DNA from: Brevibacillus dissolubilis
Lineage (GTDB): Bacteria > Bacillota > Bacilli > Brevibacillales > Brevibacillaceae
Reading direction: 5' to 3'
Assembly (NCBI RefSeq): GCF_006170445.1
Contig: NZ_VCNA01000007.1
Coordinates: 124,001-188,000 of the forward strand
DNA length: 64,000 nucleotides
In this document: positions 54,152 through 62,728 of the stretch, piece after piece
How positions within the stretch are numbered: position 1 is the stretch's first letter
Layout of the letters: the number at the start of each line of letters is the position of its first letter
Program-made: the position numbers and the translations under genes
The notes under the pieces: model-generated
Told to the model about the DNA's origin: nothing
Databases searched by the model: none
The model's input: the letters and a program-made list of their open reading frames with translations, nothing else

Positions 54152-55630
54152 CTCTCCTTTTAGAACAGCTGGTATCGTACGTAACATGATTTTGAGATCG
54201 AGGAGGATGCTCCAGTTCTCAATATAGTAGAGATCCAAATCGACCCATTGTTGAAAACGCAGGTTGCTCCGCCCGCTGACTTGCCACATCCCTGTGATGC
54301 CGGGAACGACCTCCATGCGTCTCCACTCGCGATCCCCGTATTGCTCGACCTCAACAGGAAGCGGCGGACGTGGACCAACCAGGCTCATGTCACCCTTGAT
54401 CACATTAAAGAGCTGAGGTAATTCGTCTATCGAATATTTCCGAATGAATTTACCCACTTTTGTCAATCGTGGATCATTTTTGATTTTGAAAACAGGACCA
54501 TCCGCTTCGTTGGCGTCTTCCAGAGAGGCGAGCAGCTTCTCGGCTTCTTGAACCATCGAGCGGAATTTGTACATGTGAAACAGTTGTCCGTTCTTACCGA
54601 CACGCTGTTGGCGGTAGATAAGCTCTCCCTTAGAATCCAGCTTGATTGCGATAGCCGTCACAAGGAACAGCGGGGATAAGAGAAGCACAATGATCACGGA
54701 TAGGATGATATCGAAGAATCTCTTCCACACCAGGTTGATCCCCTTCATCGGAGTGCGAACCAGTGAAAAGTAGGGCATCGTGGTGATATGTCCCAACTCA
54801 ATCGGAGAGCTGATGATGTTGAACATATCGGGAATGACTTTGAAGTCGACATCATATTTTCGCAATTTCTGAAACAGGTACTCGATGTATGGACGATCAT
54901 CTAATGAAGTAATGATGATTTCGTCTATTTCTTCATTAATAATAGTTTGTCTGAGATCCGATGTCTTAGGTAAGACGGGAAGCCCCGACAACGAATCCTC
55001 ATCAGAATCCATCACAACACCGACCACCGAGATCCCCATCTGTTTGCCGCTCTGGATTTCTTTGAGCAGGTTCTCGGTCAGAGTCCCTTCCCCGACGAGC
55101 AGTGCGCGCCGCAGCAGATGTCCCCTCTGATAGAGTTGGGAGATGACAAGCCTTCTGATCAAGCGGACTGTAAACGAGATCAGCAGATTTCCCAAGACGA
55201 CGATCAGAATCACCAGACGTGAATAGACGATGATCTTGAGAAAAAAGGAGATCCCCACCGAGATGAGAACCGCATACAGCGCGGCTTTGACCGACTTGGT
55301 GTATTCATCGAAAAAGCTTGTCGCCTGCTGAACACTGTATAGCCGGTAATGCAGGATCAAGAAAAAGTTGATCAGCATAAACACGGTGTAAAACAAGGCG
55401 TATTCCCCAAAACGTGGGAGGTCCAGCCGCAACCATGGAGAAGCAATCTCAAACTCTGTCGAGATACGCCACACATAGACAAAGTAAAAAAAAGCAGAAA
55501 TAAGTCCCCACTCCGCTAGCCCGAACCAAAAAGAGAGCCGTGACAGGTTGGCCTTCTTTTTCTGAACCTGTTGATTCGGTTCGGAGACAGCGTACAGCTT
55601 GGGATCAATCTGCACGGTTTTGGATTTCAT
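54140..55630 (-). CDS. Polyprenyl-phosphate sugar-1-phosphate transferase (WbaP/WsaP-like initiating enzyme)
   Basis: 496 residues: four to five N-terminal membrane helices, a Rossmann-like middle domain (RRALLVGEGTLTENLLKEIQ) and the C-terminal bacterial sugar transferase domain (KRFFDIILS, YKFRSMVQEAEKLL, DELPQLFNVIKGDMSLVGPR, PGITGMWQVSGRS). It places the first hexose-1-phosphate on undecaprenyl phosphate, so it starts the glycan built by the downstream genes. The ATG at 55630 has GGGTGAG at good spacing; the longer frame to 55750 runs through the promoter region. First gene of the minus-strand operon. Confidence 0.93.
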   Translation of the reverse strand: MKSKTVQIDPKLYAVSEPNQQVQKKKANLSRLSFWFGLAEWGLISAFFYFVYVWRISTEFEIASPWLRLDLPRFGEYALFYTVFMLINFFLILHYRLYSVQQATSFFDEYTKSVKAALYAVLISVGISFFLKIIVYSRLVILIVVLGNLLISFTVRLIRRLVISQLYQRGHLLRRALLVGEGTLTENLLKEIQSGKQMGISVVGVVMDSDEDSLSGLPVLPKTSDLRQTIINEEIDEIIITSLDDRPYIEYLFQKLRKYDVDFKVIPDMFNIISSPIELGHITTMPYFSLVRTPMKGINLVWKRFFDIILSVIIVLLLSPLFLVTAIAIKLDSKGELIYRQQRVGKNGQLFHMYKFRSMVQEAEKLLASLEDANEADGPVFKIKNDPRLTKVGKFIRKYSIDELPQLFNVIKGDMSLVGPRPPLPVEVEQYGDREWRRMEVVPGITGMWQVSGRSNLRFQQWVDLDLYYIENWSILLDLKIMLRTIPAVLKGEGAY

Positions 55631-55676
55631 GTTTTTCTCACCCGCATCGAATGTGTCTCTACTAAAGTGCGCTACC

Positions 55677-55705
55677 ATTGTAACACAACGAATATGCATG
55701 TTCCA
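55677..55705 (-). promoter_or_regulatory. Candidate promoter of the minus-strand glycan operon
   Basis: On the minus strand TGGAAC (55705-55700), a 17-base spacer and TACAAT (55682-55677), about 47 bases before the wbaP-like ATG. Confidence 0.5.
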
Positions 55706-55774
55706 TAAAATCAAATTGGAAATGCGGAAATTGTTGGGAGCTAGATTCACCTACCGAATCATCAGGGGGTTTGT

Positions 55775-55780
55775 TATACT
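55775..55780 (+). promoter_or_regulatory. Candidate -10 (TATACT) of the manC-like gene
   Basis: TATACT at 55775-55780 with only a weak -35 17 bases upstream. The ~110-base leader that follows contains AGTGGT/ACCACT and GGTTTT/AAAACC inverted repeats. Confidence 0.35.
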
Positions 55781-55898
55781 GAACCTACGTTATGGCAAGT
55801 CATCTCCTTCGTCCTTCCTGCTGCTGGTTTTGCACAGGGGAGTGGTGCTGAGAGATTAGGATAAAACCACTCAGGTACATGAAAAGGAGAAATGATAG

Positions 55899-57302
55899 AT
55901 GAAATTAGTGCTTTTATCAGGTGGATCGGGGAAACGTCTCTGGCCCCTGTCCAATGATGCGCGCTCGAAGCAGTTTTTGCGGGTATTGCCCACCGATCAA
56001 GATCACTTGGAATCCATGGTGCAACGGGTCTGGAATCAGCTGGGGACAGTAGGTCTGGCGGATTCTGCTGTCGTGGCGACTAGCAAGGCACAAGTAGATA
56101 TGATCCAAAGCCAATTGGGCTATGAAGTACCATTGATTATCGAACCGGAGCGCCGTGACACCTTCCCGGCGATTGCCTTGGCAGCGGTATACCTGCATGA
56201 TGTAGCAAACGCGAGTGCAGATGAAGCCGTGGCGGTTCTTCCGGTTGACCCTTATGTAGAGGACCGTTTTTTCAATAAAGTAAGTGAGATGGAAGCCGTA
56301 TTGAATCAATCCGGAGCGGAGCTGGCCCTCATCGGTGTTACTCCGACCTATCCATCTGAGAAGTACGGCTATATCATTCCGACAACAGAAGGCACAGAGA
56401 GCTTCCTCCATGTCAGCCATTTCAAAGAAAAACCAACCGAAGCGGTGGCCCAAGAGCTGATCGGACAAAATGCATTCTGGAACTGTGGGGTATTCGCCTT
56501 CAGGCTTGGATTCCTGCTGGAGCTGCTCCGCGAAAAAGGCATCACCACCAATTACGAAGAACTGCTCGCCAACTATAAATCTCTGACCAAAAACAGCTTC
56601 GACTACGAGGTTGTAGAAAAAGCCAACAAGATTGTCATGCTCCCATACGACGGGTACTGGAAAGACCTCGGTACATGGAACACGCTGACCGAAGAGATCA
56701 AGACCCCTGTGATCGGTAAGGGAATCGTCAGCGAGGACAGCCATAACACGCACCTGATCAACGAGCTGGACATCCCTGTCACCGTGCTCGGTCTCTCCGA
56801 TGTCGTAGTAGCAGCAAGTCCTGACGGTATCCTTGTCACAGATAAAATGTCCAGCCCGCGGATCAAGGAAGTCGTCAAGGACTTCGACCAACGCCCGATG
56901 TACGAGGAAAGACGCTGGGGCTGGTATCGTGTGCTTGACCATACCAAGTTCGAAGATGGGACTGAGGTACTAACAAAGAGAATTGGTGTAACAGCTGGAA
57001 AAAATTTGAGCTACCAGTTACACTATAAGCGTAGTGAAGTATGGACCATCATCAAAGGGGAAGGTGCGTTTGCCCTCGATGACCTCATCTACCATGTGAA
57101 GCCGGGAGATGTACTGAAAATTTCGGTGACCGCCAAGCACGGGATCAAAGCTCTAACTGATCTGGAATTCATTGAGGTACAGAGCGGCAGTGATCTGATC
57201 GAAGAAGACATCGTCCGTCTCTACATGACATGGGAAGAGGTCGAAGCGAATTGCCAGTTGGCAGACTCAGCTCTCCAAGAGGTGGCCGCTGCCAAGAAGT
57301 AA
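55899..57302 (+). CDS. Mannose-1-phosphate guanylyltransferase-type enzyme with C-terminal cupin (ManC-like)
   Basis: 467 residues. The nucleotidyltransferase domain begins LLSGGSGKRLWPLSNDARSK and holds VLPVDPYVED and the FKEKPTEAVAQELI loop. From ~355 a type-II phosphomannose-isomerase/cupin domain follows (LSYQLHYKRSEVWTIIKGEG, VKPGDVLKI). The family makes GDP-mannose, consistent with the phosphohexomutase downstream; other NDP-hexose products are possible. RBS AAAGGAG lies 9 bases before the ATG. Divergent from the glycan operon. Confidence 0.87.
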   Translation: MKLVLLSGGSGKRLWPLSNDARSKQFLRVLPTDQDHLESMVQRVWNQLGTVGLADSAVVATSKAQVDMIQSQLGYEVPLIIEPERRDTFPAIALAAVYLHDVANASADEAVAVLPVDPYVEDRFFNKVSEMEAVLNQSGAELALIGVTPTYPSEKYGYIIPTTEGTESFLHVSHFKEKPTEAVAQELIGQNAFWNCGVFAFRLGFLLELLREKGITTNYEELLANYKSLTKNSFDYEVVEKANKIVMLPYDGYWKDLGTWNTLTEEIKTPVIGKGIVSEDSHNTHLINELDIPVTVLGLSDVVVAASPDGILVTDKMSSPRIKEVVKDFDQRPMYEERRWGWYRVLDHTKFEDGTEVLTKRIGVTAGKNLSYQLHYKRSEVWTIIKGEGAFALDDLIYHVKPGDVLKISVTAKHGIKALTDLEFIEVQSGSDLIEEDIVRLYMTWEEVEANCQLADSALQEVAAAKK

Positions 57303-57321
57303 TCTAAAGTGTGGGGTGTAT

Positions 57322-59022
57322 ATGTTGAAGGATTACCGTACAGCTTACCAACGCTGGGCTGAGTACCCGGCACTTGAGGCATCTTTGCAAAAAGAACTAG
57401 CTGGGCTGACAGATGAGAAAGAAATCGAAGACCGCTTTTATCGTCATCTGGAATTCGGTACAGGGGGTCTGCGCGGTATCATCGGTGCAGGGACCAACCG
57501 CATGAATCTGTACACCGTACGCCGGGCGACAGAAGGGCTTGCCCGTTATCTGATCAACCAAGTGGAAGGGGCACGTGAAAAAGGCGTGGTGATCGCCTGT
57601 GATTCCCGCCAGATGTCCCCTGAATTTTCGCAGGCGGCGGCAGGTGTGTTTGCCTATCACGGCATCAAGGTGTATCTGTTCTGTGAATTGCGTCCGACTC
57701 CGATGCTCTCGTTTGCTGTGCGGCATCTTCAGGCAGCTGGTGGAATCGTACTGACCGCCAGCCACAACCCGCCTGAATATAATGGATATAAAGTATATGG
57801 TGAAGATGGTGGTCAACTCCCGCCGACCGGCGCGGATGCGACCCTCGCCGAGATCGAAAAGGTAGAGGACGAGCTGTCGCTTCCTTACCTGACACTGGAA
57901 GAAGGTCAGGAAAAAGGCCTGATCCAGATGCTCGGAGAGGAAATCGACCGCCTTTACACAGAGCGCCTGCTGACTCTCTCGCTTCAGCCTGAGGCGATTA
58001 AGCAGGTAGCAGAAGACTTCCGGATCGTCTACACTCCGCTGCATGGGACAGGCAATAAGCCGGTGCGCAACATCCTGCAGGCGATGGGCTTTACCCGCGT
58101 ACATGTCGTGCCGCAGCAGGAGCAGCCGGATGGATTCTTCCCGACCGTCACCTCACCGAATCCAGAGGAGCGCCAGGCATTCGAACTGGCCATCCAACTG
58201 GCCAAAGAAGTGGATGCCGACATCGTTCTCGGAACCGATCCGGATGCTGACCGCGTGGGCGTCGTGACCAAGAACCGTGAAGGCGAATACGTCATCCTCA
58301 ACGGCAACCAGACCGGAGCGCTGATGCTCTACTACATCTTGGAGCAAAAGAAAGCCAAGGGATTGCTCGCAGGCAACGAAGTCATGCTCAAGACCATCGT
58401 GACATCTGAGCTTGGCCGTGCGATCGCTACTGCATACGATGTGACGACGGTTGACACCCTGACTGGCTTCAAATTCATCGGGGAAAAGATCGCGGAGTAC
58501 GAGCAAAGCGGGGAGTACCGCTTCCTGTTCGGCTATGAAGAAAGCTACGGTTATCTCATCGGCGACTTTGTCCGTGACAAGGATGCAGTACAAGCTGCCA
58601 TGATCGCCTCTGAGATGGCCGCCTTCTATAAATCGCAAGGCAAGACACTCTATGACGTGCTCGAAGAAGTCTATCAGAAGTTCGGCTATTACCTGGAGGA
58701 CCTCTCTTCCTTTACATTCAAAGGCAAAGAGGGCCAAGAAAAGATCGCGTCCATGATGGACAATCTCCGCAACAACCCGCTAACCCACATCGGATCGGTC
58801 GAAGTGGAAGCAAGCAAAGACTACAAGCAGGGCATCGACGGCCTGCCGAAGTCTAACGTTCTCAAATACGTGCTGCGTGACGGCAGTTGGGTGGCGATTC
58901 GCCCATCTGGTACAGAGCCGAAGATCAAGTTTTATTTCAGTGCCACAGCAGAAAGCGTGGACAAGGCAGAGAGCAAGCTTCAGGAGCTCCAAGCGTTTGT
59001 TCTGAAGCTGGTAGATCAATAA
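57322..59022 (+). CDS. Phosphohexomutase (phosphoglucomutase/phosphomannomutase family), copy 1
   Basis: 566-residue alpha-D-phosphohexomutase. The active-site serine is Ser148 in TASHNPPEYNGYKVYG; the magnesium loop is GTDPDADRVG; GYEESYGYLIGDFVRDKDA is the sugar-binding loop and RPSGTEPKIKFY the phosphate-binding loop. It would supply Glc-1-P to GalU or Man-1-P to the ManC-like enzyme upstream. The length matches B. subtilis PgcA. The ATG at 57322 is only 3 bases from GGGGTG; a TTG at 57325 is equally possible. Confidence 0.93.
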   Translation: MLKDYRTAYQRWAEYPALEASLQKELAGLTDEKEIEDRFYRHLEFGTGGLRGIIGAGTNRMNLYTVRRATEGLARYLINQVEGAREKGVVIACDSRQMSPEFSQAAAGVFAYHGIKVYLFCELRPTPMLSFAVRHLQAAGGIVLTASHNPPEYNGYKVYGEDGGQLPPTGADATLAEIEKVEDELSLPYLTLEEGQEKGLIQMLGEEIDRLYTERLLTLSLQPEAIKQVAEDFRIVYTPLHGTGNKPVRNILQAMGFTRVHVVPQQEQPDGFFPTVTSPNPEERQAFELAIQLAKEVDADIVLGTDPDADRVGVVTKNREGEYVILNGNQTGALMLYYILEQKKAKGLLAGNEVMLKTIVTSELGRAIATAYDVTTVDTLTGFKFIGEKIAEYEQSGEYRFLFGYEESYGYLIGDFVRDKDAVQAAMIASEMAAFYKSQGKTLYDVLEEVYQKFGYYLEDLSSFTFKGKEGQEKIASMMDNLRNNPLTHIGSVEVEASKDYKQGIDGLPKSNVLKYVLRDGSWVAIRPSGTEPKIKFYFSATAESVDKAESKLQELQAFVLKLVDQ

Positions 59023-59032
59023 GCGGATTGAG

Positions 59033-59059
59033 AAAGGGAGGGATTACCTCCCTTTTTTT
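59033..59059 (+). terminator. Terminator after phosphohexomutase copy 1
   Basis: AAAGGGAGG pairs with CCTCCCTTT across a 4-base loop and runs into a T tract. Confidence 0.88.
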
Positions 59060-59081
59060 ATATAGGGAAGTGGCAGACTTC

Positions 59082-59090
59082 TGCTAGAAT
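59082..59090 (+). promoter_or_regulatory. Candidate extended -10 promoter of galU copy 2
   Basis: TGCTAGAAT 36 bases before the galU start, after the preceding terminator; no good -35. Confidence 0.4.
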
Positions 59091-59125
59091 AAGAGAGAGA
59101 TGAGTGAAACGGGGAGATGAATCTT

Positions 59126-60001
59126 ATGATCAAAAAGGCGGTTATACCTGCCGCAGGTTTGGGCACACGATTTTTGCCTGCAACCAAAGCCCAACCCAAA
59201 GAAATGCTTCCAATCGTAGATAAGCCTGCGATTCAATATATTGTGGAGGAAGCGATCTCCTCCGGTATTGAAGATATCATCATTGTGACCGGACGCAACA
59301 AAAGGGCGATTGAGGACCATTTTGACCGCTCACTGGAGCTGGATCTGAAGCTGCGCGAAAAGAATGACACAGACCTGCTCAAAATCGTCGATGACCTCTC
59401 CAACCTCGTCGATATCCACTATATCCGCCAAAAGGAACCGCTCGGCTTGGGACATGCCGTCTACTGCGCACGTAAGTTCATCGGCAATGAACCGTTCGCC
59501 GTCCTGTTAGGTGATGACCTCGTACACAGCGATAAGCCCTGCCTGCAGCAGTTGATCGAAGTCTATAATCAGCAGGAAAAATCCGTGATCGGTGTACAGC
59601 GTGTCGACTGGAAGGAAACGAGAAAATACGGAATCGTCACCCCAGGAATGCAGGAAGGTACCCAGACAGAGGTTGTCGATCTGGTAGAAAAACCAAAGGC
59701 CAATCCACCGTCCAATCTTGCCGTGATGGGCCGCTATATTCTGCACCCGTCAGTCTTTGCGTATCTGGAAAAAACCGAGCCGGGAGCCAACGGGGAGATT
59801 CAACTTACCGATGCCCTGCGTCTGCTGGCCCAAGACCAAGGGATGGTCGCACTCGAATTCGAAGGCAGACGCTACGACATCGGGGACAAGCTTGGCTTCC
59901 TCGAAGCCACTGTCGATTTTGCGCTGATGCGTGATGATCTGCGGGACGGCTTGTTACAGCACCTGCAATCCATTACATCTGTAAGCAAATCTAGCGTATA
60001 A
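59126..60001 (+). CDS. galU: UTP--glucose-1-phosphate uridylyltransferase, copy 2
   Basis: 291 residues. Same signatures as copy 1 ([46 protein letters not shown]) with a shorter, different C-terminus. The ATG at 59126 is chosen because GGGGAG lies 9 bases upstream; the ATG at 59117 directly abuts that RBS. It is followed by phosphohexomutase copy 2, so the pair could supply UDP-glucose as a unit. Confidence 0.94.
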   Translation: MIKKAVIPAAGLGTRFLPATKAQPKEMLPIVDKPAIQYIVEEAISSGIEDIIIVTGRNKRAIEDHFDRSLELDLKLREKNDTDLLKIVDDLSNLVDIHYIRQKEPLGLGHAVYCARKFIGNEPFAVLLGDDLVHSDKPCLQQLIEVYNQQEKSVIGVQRVDWKETRKYGIVTPGMQEGTQTEVVDLVEKPKANPPSNLAVMGRYILHPSVFAYLEKTEPGANGEIQLTDALRLLAQDQGMVALEFEGRRYDIGDKLGFLEATVDFALMRDDLRDGLLQHLQSITSVSKSSV

Positions 60002-60013
60002 GTTCTAATACCG

Positions 60014-60070
60014 AAGGCCTCCTCATATCAATAGAGTAGAAAAGATTACTCTGTTGCCCGAGGAGGCCTT
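60014..60070 (+). promoter_or_regulatory. RNA stem that sequesters the ribosome-binding site of phosphohexomutase copy 2
   Basis: AAGGCCTCCTC (60014-60024) is perfectly complementary to GAGGAGGCCTT (60060-60070), which contains the Shine-Dalgarno AGGAGG of the gene starting at 60072. The 35-base loop contains a second perfect hairpin, AGAGTA (60033-60038) with TACTCT (60047-60052). Only three T follow, so it is not a standard terminator. Closed, the structure should block translation initiation; what opens it is unknown. Confidence 0.7.
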
Positions 60071-60071
60071 T

Positions 60072-61805
60072 ATGAACGCAGTTGAACTCTACCAGCACTG
60101 GCTTACCAGTCCATATGTCGATGAAGAGACCAAGCAAGAATTACGTTCCTTGCACCATAACCCAAAAGAAGTGGAAGACCGCTTTTACAAGCAAGTCGAA
60201 TTCGGTACAGGAGGGATGCGCGGGATTCTCGGAGCCGGAACCAACCGGATCAACCGCTATACCATCGGTCGTGCTACCCAAGGGTTGGCAGATTACCTGC
60301 TGAGTCTGGGAGCGGATGTAGCACGAAAAGGGGTGGTCATCGCCCATGATTCGCGCCACCAGTCTGCCGAGCTCTCGCTGGAAGCGGCTTGTATTTTGGT
60401 TGCCAATGGAATCCGTGTCTACTTGTTTGATTCTCTGCGACCGACACCAGAGCTTTCATTCGCTGTACGGGAGTTGGGGGCACAGGCTGGGATTGTCGTC
60501 ACTGCGAGTCATAATCCTTCTGAATATAACGGCTATAAAGTCTATGCCGAAGACGGTTCCCAGATCGTTGCCAGCACAGCAGATGCCATCATCTCAGCGA
60601 TTGCACAGGTGCAAGATTTCTCTGATGTACGCCGTCTGTCCCGTGAAGCGGCGGAAGAGACCGGACTTTTGCAGTGGATTGGTTCAGAGATTGATCAGGC
60701 TTATGTGACAAGGCTCGCTCAGATGGTGCTGAATCCTGAGCATGCCGGCGATCTTTCTATTGTATATACCCCGCTGCACGGTGCGGGCAATCTGTTGATC
60801 CAGCGCGTTTTGCGTGTGACAGGCTTTACCCAGCTGCATGTCGTGCCACAGCAGGAGCAGCCAGACCCGAATTTCTCCACGGTCCGCTATCCGAACCCGG
60901 AAGAGCGGGAAGCTTTTGCCCTTGCCATCAGGCTGGCCCGTGAGACGAATGCCGATATCATCGTAGGGACCGACCCTGACTGTGACCGCGTCGGTGCCGT
61001 CGTCCGTAACCGGGAGGGCGAGTATCAGGTGCTGACAGGTAACCAGACTGGTGCCTTGCTGCTCTCCTATCTTCTCTCTGAAAAAGCAAAGCGCGGCCTG
61101 CTCCCGACCAACGCCACCATGATCAAAACCATCGTCACCAGCAGCCTTGGTGAAGCGATTGCCACCGACTATGGCGTCAAGACAATCAACACGCTGACCG
61201 GCTTCAAATACATCGCCGAGCAGATCCGTCAGTTCGAGCGCACCTGCGACCGACAGTTTGCCTTCGGCTATGAAGAGAGCTACGGCTATCTGGCTGACAC
61301 CTTCGTCCGTGAAAAGGATGCGGTGATGGCGACGCTGCTCATCTGCGAAATGGCTGCCTTTTACAAAGCGCAGGGCCAAACTCTCTACGACGCACTCCAA
61401 GACCTCTACCAACGCTATGGCTACCATCTCGAAGCATTGGAATCCCGCACCCTCACTGGAAAAGACGGTGTCGAGAGCATCCGCTCCATCATGGAGTCCT
61501 GGCGCAACCATCCACCCCTCACCATCGCTGGTCAGCAGGTGAAGGAACTGCGAGACTATGCCAGCCGGCAAGCGCTCAACCTGCTGACCCAAGAGCGCAC
61601 CCCGCTGACCCTGCCCAAGGAAAATGCCCTGTTCTTCCTGCTCCAAGACGGCTCGTGGTTCTGCCTCCGTCCATCCGGCACAGAACCGAAGATCAAATTC
61701 TACTTCGCCGTCCAGGCAGACACGGAAGAGAGTGCCAAAGAGAAGCTGAGCAATCTCAGAGACGAGGTTATGAAGCGGATTGATTCTATTGAAGTAGTGA
61801 CTTAG
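60072..61805 (+). CDS. Phosphohexomutase (phosphoglucomutase/phosphomannomutase family), copy 2
   Basis: 577 residues. Catalytic Ser147 in TASHNPSEYNGYKVYA, metal loop GTDPDCDRVG, sugar loop GYEESYGYLADTFVREKDA and phosphate loop RPSGTEPKIKFYF are intact. Clearly homologous to copy 1 (57322) along the whole length. The ATG at 60072 follows AGGAGG by 5 bases; a TTG at 60054 is in frame but has no RBS and lies within the sequestering stem-loop. Translation is probably governed by that structure. Confidence 0.92.
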   Translation: MNAVELYQHWLTSPYVDEETKQELRSLHHNPKEVEDRFYKQVEFGTGGMRGILGAGTNRINRYTIGRATQGLADYLLSLGADVARKGVVIAHDSRHQSAELSLEAACILVANGIRVYLFDSLRPTPELSFAVRELGAQAGIVVTASHNPSEYNGYKVYAEDGSQIVASTADAIISAIAQVQDFSDVRRLSREAAEETGLLQWIGSEIDQAYVTRLAQMVLNPEHAGDLSIVYTPLHGAGNLLIQRVLRVTGFTQLHVVPQQEQPDPNFSTVRYPNPEEREAFALAIRLARETNADIIVGTDPDCDRVGAVVRNREGEYQVLTGNQTGALLLSYLLSEKAKRGLLPTNATMIKTIVTSSLGEAIATDYGVKTINTLTGFKYIAEQIRQFERTCDRQFAFGYEESYGYLADTFVREKDAVMATLLICEMAAFYKAQGQTLYDALQDLYQRYGYHLEALESRTLTGKDGVESIRSIMESWRNHPPLTIAGQQVKELRDYASRQALNLLTQERTPLTLPKENALFFLLQDGSWFCLRPSGTEPKIKFYFAVQADTEESAKEKLSNLRDEVMKRIDSIEVVT

Positions 61806-61839
61806 ACAGAGGAGGGGCATGTCCCGTTCCGTCATATCC

Positions 61840-61885
61840 AAAACGGCTTTCCTAAGCAAATGGCTTCTTGCTGGAAAGCCGTTTT
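61840..61885. terminator. Terminator between convergent genes (phosphohexomutase copy 2 and CxxC protein)
   Basis: AAAACGGCTTTCC (61840-61852) and GGAAAGCCGTTTT (61873-61885) form a perfect 13-bp stem usable on both strands; T runs are short. Confidence 0.75.
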
Positions 61886-61886
61886 C

Positions 61887-62135
61887 CTATTCCTTCTTCA
61901 CGAATCCGTCCACCTCAAAGGCAAATCTCGTCGTTCCCTCACGAAAAGGTTCCTTCATCTGTTCATTCGCCACCCGCAGATACTGAATCGCACCGTCCAT
62001 CGCTGATTTGTGACTGCCATCCATGACCTGCTCACAAAAGGGACAGATTACGGTGTCCGCCTCAAACGACCAGTGATGAAGCGGGATGGTGGATGTCTGT
62101 TCACACGAGTAACAATGCAGCCGGATCATCGTCAT
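61887..62135 (-). CDS. Small CxxC...CxxC (zinc-ribbon-like) protein of unknown function
   Basis: 82 residues. CYSCEQ near the N-terminus and CPFCEQ ~24 residues later are two CxxC knuckles that could hold one zinc. The rest is a helical tail. The ATG at 62135 has GGGAGGG upstream. No family recognised. Divergent from the MarR gene. Confidence 0.75.
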   Translation of the reverse strand: MTMIRLHCYSCEQTSTIPLHHWSFEADTVICPFCEQVMDGSHKSAMDGAIQYLRVANEQMKEPFREGTTRFAFEVDGFVKKE

Positions 62136-62179
62136 ACCAAGCCCTCCCTTTTTCCTTTAGTATACACAAGGACCAGCCC

Positions 62180-62209
62180 TTGACAGAAGCGCGGCACGGC
62201 TGATATCGT
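62180..62209 (+). promoter_or_regulatory. Candidate promoter of the MarR-family gene
   Basis: TTGACA (62180-62185), an 18-base spacer and TATCGT (62204-62209), 30 bases before the start codon. Confidence 0.5.
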
Positions 62210-62238
62210 GAGGAAAATAACGAGGGGGGTGTCCATCC

Positions 62239-62655
62239 ATGCAACACATCTTGTCCTATCTGAAAAATTCACAGTCGCTCCTGCGCCAGATTGAGGAGCA
62301 CCTCGCCCCCTATGGTCTTACCCCGGCTCAGTTCAATATACTCGGCGTACTCTGGCAGGCAGGTGGAAAGCTGCAGCCCTCCGAATTAAGCGACCGTCTG
62401 TTGGTGACCCGGCCTACCATCACGGCATTGCTTGGCTCACTGGAGAAAAAAGGCTGGCTTCACCGTGAACGCATCCAAAGTGATGGCCGCATGCGTCTGG
62501 TCGTGCTCTCCGACGCAGGACTTGCGCTGTTGCGTGAAGTGGGCCCTGTCCATCAAGCGATGGTCGATCGCCTCTCTGCCCGGCTTACAGAGGAAGAGTG
62601 GATGACCTTGGTTGATTTAAGCAAAAAATGTAACGAACCTTTGCAAGGGGAATAA
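62239..62655 (+). CDS. MarR-family transcriptional regulator
   Basis: 138 residues. Winged helix-turn-helix: LTPAQFNILGVLWQAGGKLQ, LSDRLLVTRPTITALLGSLE (recognition region) and the wing RERIQSDGRMRLVVLSDAG. N- and C-terminal helices would form the dimer. RBS GGGGGG(T). A palindrome typical of MarR operators lies just downstream (62686-62697) before a decayed VOC-family gene, its likely former target. Confidence 0.9.
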   Translation: MQHILSYLKNSQSLLRQIEEHLAPYGLTPAQFNILGVLWQAGGKLQPSELSDRLLVTRPTITALLGSLEKKGWLHRERIQSDGRMRLVVLSDAGLALLREVGPVHQAMVDRLSARLTEEEWMTLVDLSKKCNEPLQGE

Positions 62656-62669
62656 CCCTGTGCTACACT
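62641..62669 (+). promoter_or_regulatory. Promoter of the VOC-family remnant
   Basis: TTGCAA (62641-62646), a 17-base spacer and TACACT (62664-62669) with the TG extension. The promoter starts inside the end of the marR-like gene. Confidence 0.55.
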
Positions 62670-62685
62670 TTTCACAAGAAGATAG

Positions 62686-62697
62686 TTAGATATCTAA
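62686..62697. promoter_or_regulatory. Candidate MarR operator
   Basis: TTAGATATCTAA is a perfect 12-bp palindrome 16 bases downstream of the TACACT -10, where a bound MarR dimer would block transcription. Confidence 0.6.
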
Positions 62698-62728
62698 TTA
62701 CTTAATAAAAAAAGGAGCGGACTCCCTC

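Noticed and set aside
55790-55898. Leader of the manC-like gene considered as a riboswitch
   Set aside because: Only two short inverted repeats (AGTGGT/ACCACT, GGTTTT/AAAACC); no recognisable aptamer core and no terminator or RBS-sequestering alternative.
60014-60070. Stem after galU copy 2 considered as an ordinary terminator
   Set aside because: The 3' arm contains the next gene's ribosome-binding site and only three T follow; a 35-base loop is also unusual for a terminator. Kept as a translational element instead.
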